64,000 nucleotides of DNA from Desulfatitalea alkaliphila (lineage in GTDB: Bacteria > Desulfobacterota > Desulfobacteria > Desulfobacterales > Desulfosarcinaceae): contig NZ_JALJRB010000007.1 in the NCBI RefSeq assembly GCF_022968795.1, positions 158,958 to 222,957 of the forward strand. The letters are read 5' to 3'. Positions 53,200 to 62,292 of the stretch are shown piece by piece; position 1 is the first letter of the stretch, and each line of letters starts with the position of its first letter. Position numbers and translations under genes: made by a program. The notes under the pieces are model-generated. The model saw only the letters and a list, made by a program, of their open reading frames with translations. It did no database searches and had not been told where the DNA came from.

Positions 53200-54774
53200 T
53201 TGGCTTTCGAATTCTACAAAGAAAGTTATACCGGCAATGTTCACGAAGTCACCTTGGGCAAAGGTGACAAGGCCGTGACCGTCGGCGGTGAAACCAGCTA
53301 CCCGTTTTACCTGTTCGAAGGCGAAATGCCCCACAAACCGCGCATTGCGATGGAAGTGTGGGACATCCAGCCGGAGGATTGGGCGGAAGCGGCCCTGGCG
53401 CCTTTCAAGGATGTCGCGGGCGACCCCGCCGCCTGGGCCAAAAAATGCGTCGAACAATACGGCGCCGATATGATCGTGCTGCAACTCAAGAGCACCGACC
53501 CCAACGCCCAGGATGCATCCCCCAAGGATGCGTCGGCAACGGTGAAAAATGTGCTGGCCGCCATCAACGTGCCCTTGGTGGTCTGGGGCGTGGCCAACCC
53601 GGCCAAGGATGAGCAGACCCTCAAACAGATCGCGGAGGATCACCAGGGGGCCAACCTGATCATCGGACCGGTGGAGGACAAGAACCACAAGGGCATCGGT
53701 GCCGCGGCCATGGCTTACGGCCACACCGTGATCTCCTCCTCGCCCATCGACGTCAACCTGGCCAAACAGGTCAACATCCTGCTGGAAAACCTGGGCGTCC
53801 CCATGGAAAAGGTGATGATCGACCCCACCACCGGTGGGTTGGGCTACGGCCTGGAATACACCTACTCCGTCATGGAGCGTTTGCGCATGGCGGCCCTGGC
53901 TCAGGGTGACGACAAACTGCAGCTGCCCATCGTCAACAACCTGGCCAACGAAGTGTGGAAATGCAAGGAGGCCAAACTATCGGCCGATGAAGCCCCCACC
54001 CTGGGCGACCCGGAAAAGCGGGGCGTCCTGATGGAGGCCGTGGCCGCCGTAACCTACCTGTTGGCCGGCAGCGACATTTTGATCATGCGCCACCCCGAAG
54101 CGATCCGTCTGGTCAAGAGCTACATCGACCTGATGGCCGACGGCGGCAGCGCCAACCAGGTGGCGGCCGTCGAAAAGGCCCTCGGTGCCAAGCCGGTGGA
54201 TCTGGCCGCCCTGGCCCCCGCGCCCGACCTGACCATCGAGGAAGAAAAAGCGGCAAAACCGGCCCCGGCCAAAAAAGAGGCCCCCAAGGCCGAAGCGCCC
54301 AAGGCCGCCCCCGCCGCCGCCAAACCGGCCGCTCCCGCGGCGGCAGCACCCAAACCGGCGGAAGCGCCGAAACCGGCCGCCGCCCCGGCGGTGGATCCGG
54401 CCCAGGCCCAGGCGGACGCCGAAGCCAAAGCCAAGGCCGATGCCGATGCCAAGGCGAAAGCCGATGCCGATGCCAAGGCCAAAGCCGAGGCCGATGCAAA
54501 AGCCAAGGCCGAAGCGGAAGCCAAGGCCAAGGCCGATGCCGAAGCCAAGGCCAAGGCCGATGCGGATGCCAAAGCCAAGGCCGAAGCCCAGAAGCGGGAG
54601 GCCGAGGAAGACGCCCTGCGTCAGAAGCGGGCCGCCGAACGCCAAAAATTGGCCGCCCAGCGCAAAACCGCCGAATCGGAAGAGGCCGTCGCCAAAACGC
54701 CGGCCACCGTCCAACTGGACGCGCTTGACAAAATGATCAGCCAACTGGATCGCATCCACCGCCGCGTGGCCTGA
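53200..54774 (+). CDS. acsD: Corrinoid/iron-sulfur protein small subunit with repeat-rich C-terminal extension
   Basis: AcsD (CdhD-like) is the small subunit of the corrinoid protein that carries the methyl group from methyl-THF to acetyl-CoA synthase. The TIM-barrel part is residues 1-340 (PHKPRIAMEVWDI, DMIVLQLKSTDPN, VMIDPTTGGLGYGLEYTYSVMERLR). It then continues for about 180 residues that the family lacks: a Pro/Ala/Lys linker (345-404), seven tandem copies of an eight-residue ADADAKAK-type unit (405-460), a charged helix and a terminal amphipathic segment ending LDKMISQLDRIHRRVA. The start is TTG, six bases after AAGGAGG. First gene of acsD-A-B-C-E. Confidence 0.93.
   Translation: MAFEFYKESYTGNVHEVTLGKGDKAVTVGGETSYPFYLFEGEMPHKPRIAMEVWDIQPEDWAEAALAPFKDVAGDPAAWAKKCVEQYGADMIVLQLKSTDPNAQDASPKDASATVKNVLAAINVPLVVWGVANPAKDEQTLKQIAEDHQGANLIIGPVEDKNHKGIGAAAMAYGHTVISSSPIDVNLAKQVNILLENLGVPMEKVMIDPTTGGLGYGLEYTYSVMERLRMAALAQGDDKLQLPIVNNLANEVWKCKEAKLSADEAPTLGDPEKRGVLMEAVAAVTYLLAGSDILIMRHPEAIRLVKSYIDLMADGGSANQVAAVEKALGAKPVDLAALAPAPDLTIEEEKAAKPAPAKKEAPKAEAPKAAPAAAKPAAPAAAAPKPAEAPKPAAAPAVDPAQAQADAEAKAKADADAKAKADADAKAKAEADAKAKAEAEAKAKADAEAKAKADADAKAKAEAQKREAEEDALRQKRAAERQKLAAQRKTAESEEAVAKTPATVQLDALDKMISQLDRIHRRVA
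54412..54579 (+). repeat. Seven tandem 24-bp repeats within acsD
   Basis: Seven in-frame copies of a 24-base unit, each encoding variants of A-(D/E)-A-(D/E)-A-K-A-K. Copies differ at codon third positions (GCC/GCG/GCA, AAG/AAA), so the protein pattern is kept more strictly than the DNA, which speaks for selection on the helix rather than recent slippage. Confidence 0.85.
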
Positions 54775-54823
54775 TCGGCCCCGCGCAGATGCGCCTGTCC
54801 ATACAATCGAGGAGGAACCTCTA

Positions 54824-56860
54824 ATGGCAATCGTAAGCAAAGTTAAGGATAAAGCGGAAGAGAAAGCCGCGAAAGTCGCCGATCCCGTGGCCGCGTCGAT
54901 GGATGTCGCCACCCAACAAATGATCGCCCGCGCCCAGGAGCTGGGCATCGACACGGTGTTCGACCGGGCCGTACAGATGAAACCTTGCAACATCGGCACC
55001 CAGGGCATCTGCTGTAAAAACTGCTCCATGGGCCCCTGCCGCCTGCCGCTGCCCAAGGGCGGCATCGAAGGCGAGGACACCCGCAAGGGGTTGTGCGGCG
55101 CCACCGCCAACACCATCGCCGCGCGTAACTTCATCCGCATGATCGCCGGCGGCGCCTCGGCCCACTCCGACCATGGCCGCAGCGTGGCCGAGGTGTTCAT
55201 GTCGGCCGCCCGCAAGGAGACCGACGCCTACAAGATCAAGGACACCACCAAGTTGGTGGCCGTGGCCAAGGAGCTGGGCGTGAGCACCACGGTGGAAGTG
55301 GACGGCGAGACCCGGGACCGCGACCTTGACGAAGTCGCCCTGGAGGTGGCCAAAATCGCCATGAACGAATGGGGCAAGCCTGAAGGCGAACTGCTCTATC
55401 TGAAGCGGGCGCCCCAACCGCTGTACGAAAAGTGGTCCAAGACCGGTGTCAAGCCGCGCAACATCGACCGCGAAATCGTGGAAATCATGCACCGCACCCA
55501 CATGGGCGTGGACCAGGACTACAAGAACCTGATCAAGCAAGGCACCCGTGCGGCCCTGGCCGACGGCTGGGGCGGCTCCATGCTGGCCACCGACCTGCAG
55601 GACATCCTGTTCGGCACCCCCTACCCCCTGCAGTCCGAAGCCAACCTGGGCGTGATGAAGGAAGACCATGTCAACATCGTCATCCACGGCCACGAGCCGG
55701 TGCTCTCCGAAATCATCGTGGCGGTCTCCCAGCGCAAGGACATTCTCGAATACGCCAAGTCCAAGGGCGCCAAGGGCATCCAGCTGAGCGGCATCTGCTG
55801 CACGGCCAATGAAATTCTGCAGCGCCACGGCGTGCCGCCGGCAGGCACCTTCCTGCAACAGGAGTTGGCCATTATCACCGGCGCCTGCGACGCCATGGTG
55901 GTGGACATACAGTGTATTTTCCAGAACCTGGCCAACGTGGCCAAGTGCTTCCATACCAAACTGATCACCACCCACCCCATCGCCAAGATGGAGCAGGACA
56001 ACGTGCTGCACATCGAGTTCGACGAACACCACGCCCTGGAAGATGCCGAGCGGATCGTCAAGCTCGCCATCGACAACTTCCAGAACCGGGGCCAGGAGGT
56101 GATGATCCCGCGCCAGAAGGCCACCCAGATCGCCGGTTTCGGCGTGGAGTCCATCCAGTATCACCTGGGCGGCACCTTCCGCGGCACCTACTATACCCTC
56201 AACGACAACATCATCAACGGCCGCATCCGCGGCATCGCCGGTGTGGTGGGCTGCAACAACGCCCGCACCCGTCACAACGAGGCCCACATCCAGGTGGTCA
56301 AGGAGCTGATCAAGAACGACGTGATCGTGCTGACCACCGGATGCAACGGCATCGCCTGCGCCATGGAAGGGTTGCTGACGCCGGAAAGCGCCATGGTCTA
56401 CTGCGGTCCCGGCCTGCGCGAAGTGTGTGAAACCGTGGGTATTCCGCCCGTGCTGCACCTGGGCTCCTGCGTGGACAACAGCCGCATCCTGCTGGCGGCC
56501 ACTGAAGTGGTCAAGGCCGGCGGTCTGGGCAAGGACATCTGCGATTTGCCGGCGGCCGGCAGCGCCCCCGAGTGGATGAGCGAGAAGGCCATCAGCATCG
56601 GTCACTACTTCGTCGCCTCGGGCGTCTACACGGTGTTCGGCGTCACCCTGCCCACCTCGGGTGCCCCGGTGTTCCACAACTACCTGGCCAACGAACTGGA
56701 GAAACTCTACGGCGGCAAGTGGGACCTGGAAACCGATCCGATCAAGCACGCCCAATTGATGATCGCCCACATCGACAAGAAGCGCAAGGAGCTGGGCATC
56801 GACAAGGCGCGCGATCGTGTACTGATGGACATGGCCGATCGTCAGAAGCTGGAAGCGTAG
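54824..56860 (+). CDS. acsA: Anaerobic carbon monoxide dehydrogenase catalytic subunit
   Basis: AcsA/CooS reduces CO2 to CO (or oxidises CO) at the Ni-Fe-S C-cluster and forms the core of the CODH/ACS complex. The 678-residue protein has the N-terminal cluster cysteines (Cys55 and the CCKNCSMGPC group, 63-72) for the B and D clusters, the C-cluster region (GICCTANE, LGSCVDNSR) and the usual CNNARTRHNEAHIQ and TTGCNGIACAM segments. Length matches acetogenic CODH. Strong GAGGAGG site, 49 bases after acsD. The window has no cooC-type nickel insertase. Confidence 0.97.
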   Translation: MAIVSKVKDKAEEKAAKVADPVAASMDVATQQMIARAQELGIDTVFDRAVQMKPCNIGTQGICCKNCSMGPCRLPLPKGGIEGEDTRKGLCGATANTIAARNFIRMIAGGASAHSDHGRSVAEVFMSAARKETDAYKIKDTTKLVAVAKELGVSTTVEVDGETRDRDLDEVALEVAKIAMNEWGKPEGELLYLKRAPQPLYEKWSKTGVKPRNIDREIVEIMHRTHMGVDQDYKNLIKQGTRAALADGWGGSMLATDLQDILFGTPYPLQSEANLGVMKEDHVNIVIHGHEPVLSEIIVAVSQRKDILEYAKSKGAKGIQLSGICCTANEILQRHGVPPAGTFLQQELAIITGACDAMVVDIQCIFQNLANVAKCFHTKLITTHPIAKMEQDNVLHIEFDEHHALEDAERIVKLAIDNFQNRGQEVMIPRQKATQIAGFGVESIQYHLGGTFRGTYYTLNDNIINGRIRGIAGVVGCNNARTRHNEAHIQVVKELIKNDVIVLTTGCNGIACAMEGLLTPESAMVYCGPGLREVCETVGIPPVLHLGSCVDNSRILLAATEVVKAGGLGKDICDLPAAGSAPEWMSEKAISIGHYFVASGVYTVFGVTLPTSGAPVFHNYLANELEKLYGGKWDLETDPIKHAQLMIAHIDKKRKELGIDKARDRVLMDMADRQKLEA

Positions 56861-56897
56861 AACGCAAACAATATCCTCAACGAAGGAGGAAGCATAA

Positions 56898-59111
56898 ATG
56901 TCTCGACTCGTCGCATTCGCCGCCATTCAGGGTGGCTACAACATCGTTTCCAAGGTGGAAGGCAAATACAAAAAAGCCCTGCAGACCTACAACGCCGACA
57001 CCAAGGTGGGGTTTCCCAACACCGCCTACTACCTGCCGGTGATCTACTCCCTGCTGGGTATCAAGGTGGAAACCCTGGAAGATATGCAGAAACCGCTGGC
57101 CTTCGCCCGCAAACTGCTCCCCCCCCACGTGAAGGGCAGCAACCACCTGCCCTACCTGGGACCCCTTCTGGATGCCGGCATGGCTGCCCTGTTCGCCTTT
57201 GAACTCGAAGAGGCCCTGCGTTACCTGGAAGATCCCGATTTCTACCATCCTTCCGAGGAAGTGGACCTGGATGCCGGCAAGATCTGGCTGGGCGCCGCCG
57301 ACGACACCGTCATGCGCAAGCGTGGCGTGGAGTTCGTGGACGGCTCGGCCCCCGGCTTCGCCGCCATCGTGGGCTCGGCCCCGGACGTGGACACCGCCAA
57401 GCTGATCGTGGAAGAGTACCAGCGCCGCAGCCTCTACATCTTCTGCGCCGCCAACCAGAACGGCACCACCGTCATCGAACAGCTGATCGAAGGCGGCGTG
57501 CAGGTCGGCTGGAACACCCGTATCGTGCCCTTCGGGCCGGACATCTCATCGGCCATCTTCGCCCTCGGGTTCGCCAACCGTGCCGCCATGGCCTTCGGCG
57601 GTGTCAAGCCCGGCGACTACAAGACCATTCTCAAATACAACAAAGACCGCATCTTCGCCTTCGTCAACGCCCTGGGCGATGTAAACGCCGAATGGGCCGC
57701 GGCGGCGGCCGGCTGTGTGAACTGGGGCTTCCCCACCCTGGCCGACACCGACATCCCCGAGATCCTGCCCACCGGTATCTGCACCTACGAACACGTGGTG
57801 GCCAATGTCAAACACGAAGAGATGGTGCAACGCTCGGTGGAAGTGCGCGGCCTGAAAACCACCGTCAGCCAGATCGAGATTCCCTGCGCCTTCGGCCCGG
57901 CCTATGAGGGTGAGCGTGTGCGCGGCGCCGATCTTTACTGCCAGACCGGCGGGGGCAAAACCCAGTGCACCGAGTATCTGCAACTGGCCGAAATGAACGA
58001 TATCGAGGACGGCAAAGTCACCGTCGTCGGACCCGACATCCCTGACATGAAAGAAGGCGACACCTTCCCGATGGCCATCTTCATGCAGGTGGCGGGTCGC
58101 GAATTCCAGGAGGATTTCGAACCGATCCTGGAACGGCAAACCCATCATCTTATCAATTACATCCAAGGCATCATGCACATCGGGCAACGCGACATCGCCT
58201 GGGTGCGCGTCAGCAAGGCCGCGGTGGACAAGGGCTTCACCCTCAAGGACATCGGCGTTGTATTGCATGCCAAGTTCCACCAGGATTTCAACAAGATCCT
58301 GGACAAGGTGCAGGTGACCCTCTACACCAAGCCCGAAGATGTGGAGAAAATCACCGCCCAGGCCCGCGCCGCTTACAAGCAGCGGGACGAGCGCGTGGAG
58401 AACATGACCGACGAAGACGAGGAGATCTTCTACTCCTGCACCCTGTGCCAGTCCTTCGCTCCCACCCACGTCTGCACCGTCAGCCCCGAGCGCACCGGTC
58501 TGTGCGGCGCCTACAACTGGATGGACTGCAAGGCCTCCTATGAGATCAACCCCACCGGCCCCAACCAGCCCATCGAAAAGGGCGAGGTGCTCGACCCGGT
58601 GCTGGGCCAGTTCGCCGGCGTCAACGAGTTCGTTAAGAAGGCTTCCCGCGGCGCCGTCACCCACTACAACTTCTACTCCCTGGTGCACGATCCCATGACC
58701 ACCTGCGGCTGTTGCGAAGCCATCGCGGCCATGCTGCCGGCCTGTAACGGCGTGATGACCGTGCATCGCGACTACACCGGAGAGACCCCCTGCGGCATGA
58801 AGTTCACCACCCTGGCCGGTGTCATGGGCGGTGGCGCTTCCTCGCCCGGCTTCGTGGGGCACAGCAAGTACAACGTCATCCAGAAAAAATTCCTCAAGGG
58901 CGACGGCGGCCTGCTGCGCATGGTGTGGATGCCCAAATCCCTCAAGGAGGAGCTGCGCGAGCGTCTGCTCAAACGTGGGGAAGAATTGGGCTACCCCAAC
59001 CTGGTGGACATGATCGCCGACGAGACCGTGGGCACCACCGAAGAGGAGATCATGCCCTTCCTGCAGGAAAAGGGTCATCCTGCGTTGTCCATGCCGCCGC
59101 TGGTAGGCTGA
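56898..59111 (+). CDS. acsB: CO-methylating acetyl-CoA synthase
   Basis: AcsB joins CO from AcsA, the methyl group from AcsCD and CoA at the Ni-Ni-[4Fe-4S] A-cluster. The 737-residue protein preserves every A-cluster ligand at the expected spacing: Cys514, Cys517, Cys526 and Cys536 (CTLCQSF, THVC, GLC) and Cys603-Gly-Cys605 (TCGCC), eight positions later than in Moorella. Full length with the N-terminal CODH-binding domain, as in bacteria and unlike archaeal CdhC. AAGGAGG precedes the ATG. Confidence 0.98.
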   Translation: MSRLVAFAAIQGGYNIVSKVEGKYKKALQTYNADTKVGFPNTAYYLPVIYSLLGIKVETLEDMQKPLAFARKLLPPHVKGSNHLPYLGPLLDAGMAALFAFELEEALRYLEDPDFYHPSEEVDLDAGKIWLGAADDTVMRKRGVEFVDGSAPGFAAIVGSAPDVDTAKLIVEEYQRRSLYIFCAANQNGTTVIEQLIEGGVQVGWNTRIVPFGPDISSAIFALGFANRAAMAFGGVKPGDYKTILKYNKDRIFAFVNALGDVNAEWAAAAAGCVNWGFPTLADTDIPEILPTGICTYEHVVANVKHEEMVQRSVEVRGLKTTVSQIEIPCAFGPAYEGERVRGADLYCQTGGGKTQCTEYLQLAEMNDIEDGKVTVVGPDIPDMKEGDTFPMAIFMQVAGREFQEDFEPILERQTHHLINYIQGIMHIGQRDIAWVRVSKAAVDKGFTLKDIGVVLHAKFHQDFNKILDKVQVTLYTKPEDVEKITAQARAAYKQRDERVENMTDEDEEIFYSCTLCQSFAPTHVCTVSPERTGLCGAYNWMDCKASYEINPTGPNQPIEKGEVLDPVLGQFAGVNEFVKKASRGAVTHYNFYSLVHDPMTTCGCCEAIAAMLPACNGVMTVHRDYTGETPCGMKFTTLAGVMGGGASSPGFVGHSKYNVIQKKFLKGDGGLLRMVWMPKSLKEELRERLLKRGEELGYPNLVDMIADETVGTTEEEIMPFLQEKGHPALSMPPLVG

Positions 59112-59190
59112 TCCATTGACAAACGGTTGACCCGGGGGTGCCTGCCATGACACCCCCGGGTCCGCACCTCATAAGATTAAGGAGAATCCA

Positions 59191-60537
59191 ATGGCATTAA
59201 CCGGTATTCAGATTTTCAAGCTCCTTCCCAAAACCAACTGTAAGGAGTGTGGCGTGCCCACCTGCCTGGCCTTCGCCATGAACCTGGCGTCCGGCAAGGC
59301 GGAGCTGGATGCCTGCCCCTATGTGTCCGATGAAGCCCGGGCCCAATTGGCCGAAGCCTCAGCACCGCCCATTCGTCCGGTAGTGGTGGGCAAGGGCGTG
59401 CGCAAAGCCACCACCGGCGGCGAAACGGTGCAGTACCGCCACGAGAAAACCTTTTACAACCCCACCCTGCTGGCCGCCGTCGTCTCCTCGGCTTTGGGCG
59501 CCGATGCCCTGGCCACCAAACTCAAGGAGTGGAACGCCCTGCAATACGAGCGCGTGGGCCTCAACCTGCGCCCCGAACTGGTGGCCCTCAAGGATGCCAA
59601 CGGCGATGCCGCCGCCTTCGGCGCGGCCGCCAAGCAGATTGCCGAGACATCGGAATTCAACCTGATTCTGATGACCGAAAACGTGGACGTCATGAAGGCC
59701 GGCGTCGAGGCGGCCGGGTTCAAACGGCCCCTGCTCTATGCCGCCACGGCCGACAACGCGGATGCCATGGGCGCCCTGGCCAAGGAAAAGAACCTCCCCC
59801 TGGCCGTCAAGGCCGATGGGGTGGAAGGCCTGGTGCCTTTGACGGAAAAGCTGACCGGTATGGGACTCAAGGATCTGGTCCTCGACCCGGGCAGCCGTGA
59901 ACCCAAGCAGGCCAATGCCGACATGATCGCCCTGCGTCGTGCGGCATTGAAGGACGCTAACCGTGCGGTGGGATTCCCCACCATCACCTTCCCCTGCGAA
60001 ATGGCCGACAATCTGGATGTGGAGACCATGATCGGGGCCACGTTCATCGCCAAGTACGGCGGCATCGTGGTGTTGTCCGACTTCGCCGGCGAGAGCATCT
60101 TCCCGCTGCTGCTGGAACGGCTCAACATCTTCACCGACCCGCAGCGGCCCATGACCGTGACCGAGGGCATCTACGAGATCGGTACCCCCGACGAGAATTC
60201 GCCGGTGCTGGTGACCACCAACTTCGCCCTCACCTACTTCATCGTCTCGGGCGAGATCGAGGGCAGCCGTGTACCTGCCTGGTTGTTGATCAAAGACTCC
60301 GAGGGCCTATCGGTGCTCACCGCCTGGGCCGCCGGCAAGTTCGCGGGCGACGATGTGGGTATCTTCGTCAAGAAGAGCGGCATCATGGACAAGGTCAAAC
60401 ACACCGAACTGATCATCCCCGGTTATGCAGCAGCCATCGTGGGCGACATCGAAGAGGAACTGCCCGGTTGGAGCATCACCGTCGGCCCGCGTGAAGCGGC
60501 CCACATTCCCGGTTTCCTCAGAGAACGATTCAAATAG
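59191..60537 (+). CDS. acsC: Corrinoid/iron-sulfur protein large subunit
   Basis: AcsC (CdhE-like) binds the cobamide together with AcsD and carries a low-potential [4Fe-4S] cluster that reactivates Co(II). The cluster ligands are visible at the N-terminus: Cys17, Cys20, Cys25 and Cys42 (NCKECGVPTC, then ACPYV). A central TIM barrel and a C-terminal B12-binding domain (SGIMDKVKHTELIIPGYAA) follow. 448 residues, normal length. It lies between acsB and acsE; a strong GC hairpin follows its stop. Confidence 0.97.
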   Translation: MALTGIQIFKLLPKTNCKECGVPTCLAFAMNLASGKAELDACPYVSDEARAQLAEASAPPIRPVVVGKGVRKATTGGETVQYRHEKTFYNPTLLAAVVSSALGADALATKLKEWNALQYERVGLNLRPELVALKDANGDAAAFGAAAKQIAETSEFNLILMTENVDVMKAGVEAAGFKRPLLYAATADNADAMGALAKEKNLPLAVKADGVEGLVPLTEKLTGMGLKDLVLDPGSREPKQANADMIALRRAALKDANRAVGFPTITFPCEMADNLDVETMIGATFIAKYGGIVVLSDFAGESIFPLLLERLNIFTDPQRPMTVTEGIYEIGTPDENSPVLVTTNFALTYFIVSGEIEGSRVPAWLLIKDSEGLSVLTAWAAGKFAGDDVGIFVKKSGIMDKVKHTELIIPGYAAAIVGDIEEELPGWSITVGPREAAHIPGFLRERFK

Positions 60538-60546
60538 TCCCGTCAT

Positions 60547-60573
60547 CGGGGATGGCCCGAGGGGCCATCCCCG
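60547..60573 (+). terminator. GC-rich hairpin between acsC and acsE
   Basis: A perfect 12-base-pair stem (60547-60558 with 60562-60573, loop GAG) directly after the acsC stop, without a T-run. More likely an attenuator or mRNA-processing/stability element than a full terminator, since acsE belongs to the same pathway. Confidence 0.5.
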
Positions 60574-60707
60574 TGTTGCATCCCCGGACAAACCGTTTGC
60601 AACGGGCCCCCGAATCTAGTAGAAACCGGTTCACGCCGGTCACGAAGGGTGGCCGGCTTCCGCGACACGCAACCCACACACTGTGAACGCATAACAAGGG
60701 AGGTCGT

Positions 60708-61604
60708 ATGTTACTCATCGGCGAAAGTTTGAACGTAATATCCACAAAGATCGGGCGGGCCTTCAAGGAACGCGATGCCAAACCGATCCAGGAAGAGGCC
60801 CTGTTTCAAAAAGAGAAGGGCATGGACTACATCGATATCAACCTCGGGCCGGCCAAAAAAGACGGCCACGAACTGATGCCGTGGGTGGTGCAGGTGGTGC
60901 AGGAGGTGGTGCCCGATCTGCCCCTGGCGCTGGACACGTCCAACATCGACGCCATCGAGGCGGCCCTCAAGGTGATCAAGCAGATCCCCAGCGGCACCCC
61001 GCACATCATCAACTCCATCATGGTGCGGCCCGAACGCTACGAGCGCATGGTGCCCCTGGCCGCGGAATACAACGCCGACTTCATCGCCCTGATGTGGGGC
61101 CCCGAAGGATTGCCGCGGGATGAAAACGAGCGCGCCGCCCTGTGCGTGGAGCTGCTCTATTTCGCCAACGAGGCGGGCATTCCCAACGAGAAAATCTGGG
61201 TGGACGGCATCGTGACCCCCGTCAACATCCAGCAGCCCCAAGCCATCAGCCTGATGGAGTTCCAGAAGATGATCCCCGATATCTCCCCCGGCGCGCGCAG
61301 CACCTGCGGCCTGTCCAACATCTCCAACGGCCCGCCCGAGCACCTGCGCCCCATCCTGAACCAGACCTACATGGTGATGCTGCAAAAGTGCGGCATGCAG
61401 TCGGTGATTTCCGATCCGCGGGACGATCAACTGACCGCCATCGCCAAGGGACAGCGCCAGGACATCGTGGATCTGATCTACGGCATGCTGGACGGCACCC
61501 AGCCGGACATGGCCGGCCTCTCCAAGGAGATGCAGGACTACGCCAAGACGGTCAACGTCATCCTGGGCAACACCCTCTACTCCGACTCCTGGTTGGAAGT
61601 GTAA
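60708..61604 (+). CDS. acsE: Methyltetrahydrofolate:corrinoid/iron-sulfur protein methyltransferase
   Basis: AcsE moves the methyl group from 5-methyl-THF to the cobalt of AcsCD. The 298-residue pterin-binding TIM barrel shows LIGESLNVISTKIG, DYIDINLGPA, LALDTSN, NSIMVRPERY and CGLSNISNGPPE, with the Asn and Asp positions used for N5 binding. 170 bases separate it from acsC, with a hairpin in between, so it may be expressed at its own level. GGGAGG ribosome site; strong terminator downstream. Confidence 0.97.
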   Translation: MLLIGESLNVISTKIGRAFKERDAKPIQEEALFQKEKGMDYIDINLGPAKKDGHELMPWVVQVVQEVVPDLPLALDTSNIDAIEAALKVIKQIPSGTPHIINSIMVRPERYERMVPLAAEYNADFIALMWGPEGLPRDENERAALCVELLYFANEAGIPNEKIWVDGIVTPVNIQQPQAISLMEFQKMIPDISPGARSTCGLSNISNGPPEHLRPILNQTYMVMLQKCGMQSVISDPRDDQLTAIAKGQRQDIVDLIYGMLDGTQPDMAGLSKEMQDYAKTVNVILGNTLYSDSWLEV

Positions 61605-61637
61605 AACGCCATTATCAGCCACCATCCAGCTGCCCAT

Positions 61638-61673
61638 CGCCCCTTTCCCGATCGGAAAAGGGGCGTTTTTTTT
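61638..61673 (+). terminator. Intrinsic terminator of the acs operon
   Basis: CGCCCCTTT (61638-61646) pairs with AAAGGGGCG (61657-61665) and is followed by eight T residues (61666-61673), 34 bases after acsE. Confidence 0.92.
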
Positions 61674-61796
61674 GCAAGCAAGGGGTCGCGTGCGACACAG
61701 ACAGCCTGTCAAACATAAGATAGCCCTTGGACCGGGGTCCAATCCCTGCTATTTCTGTTTACAACAAACCGTCCATATTAAAAGGGAGACCCAGCC

Positions 61797-62279
61797 ATGG
61801 ATGTCAAAACCAGCGATCTTCCGGGCATCGGCAAAAAGTACGCCTTTGGCACCGCAAATTCGGGCCATTTCGTCATCGTAATGCATCAGCAGGGCATGCG
61901 CGAGATCTATCACTTCAAGCACCCGGATGACGACGAGGCCGAATACAGTTTTCAGCTCACCGACGAAGAGGCGCGCCAGATCGGCGCCATCATGCTGGGG
62001 GTGGACTACCAGCCGGTGGCCGACGACCGCATGGAGCTTTTCTTGCGCAATGTGCGCCTGGAGTGGATAAAGGTTCAACCGCAATGCCGATTGGCCGGCA
62101 AGCGCATCGACGAATCGCGCATTCGCTCCCTGACCGGCTGCACCATCATCGGCATCCAAAGGGAAGGCGATATCATCGGCAGCCCCGACATCAGCGAAGT
62201 GATTCGCCCGGGGGACACCCTCATGGCCATCGGCAAACGCGATCAGGTCAAGGCTCTGGAAGATCTCTGCCGGGCATAA
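61797..62279 (+). CDS. khtT: KhtT-like TrkA_C-domain regulator of a K+/H+ antiporter
   Basis: A 160-residue cytoplasmic protein. The N-terminal half (DLPGIGKKYAF, GMREIYHFKHPDDDEAEY, DEEARQIGAIMLG) matches the KhtT family, and the C-terminal half is an RCK-C/TrkA_C domain (VRLEWIKVQ, GCTIIGIQREGDIIGSP, PGDTLMAIGKRDQVKALE). In Bacillus, KhtT controls KhtU and responds to nucleotide ligands such as c-di-AMP. The antiporter gene follows after 13 bases. Symbol by homology. Confidence 0.83.
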   Translation: MDVKTSDLPGIGKKYAFGTANSGHFVIVMHQQGMREIYHFKHPDDDEAEYSFQLTDEEARQIGAIMLGVDYQPVADDRMELFLRNVRLEWIKVQPQCRLAGKRIDESRIRSLTGCTIIGIQREGDIIGSPDISEVIRPGDTLMAIGKRDQVKALEDLCRA

Positions 62280-62292
62280 AGGATATTTTCCG

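Noticed and set aside
54412..54579. Regular 24-bp repeats considered as a CRISPR array
   Set aside because: There are no spacers: the units abut directly, are in frame and encode a continuous Ala/Lys helix within acsD.
54821..56926. 701-codon minus-strand open frame opposite acsA
   Set aside because: Its translation is rich in His, Gly, Val and Gln with no family resemblance, and the plus strand is an unmistakable CODH. Long antisense frames are expected from codon bias at this G+C.
57546..59153. 535-codon minus-strand open frame opposite acsB
   Set aside because: Shadow of a highly biased gene; acsB on the other strand has all its cluster ligands.
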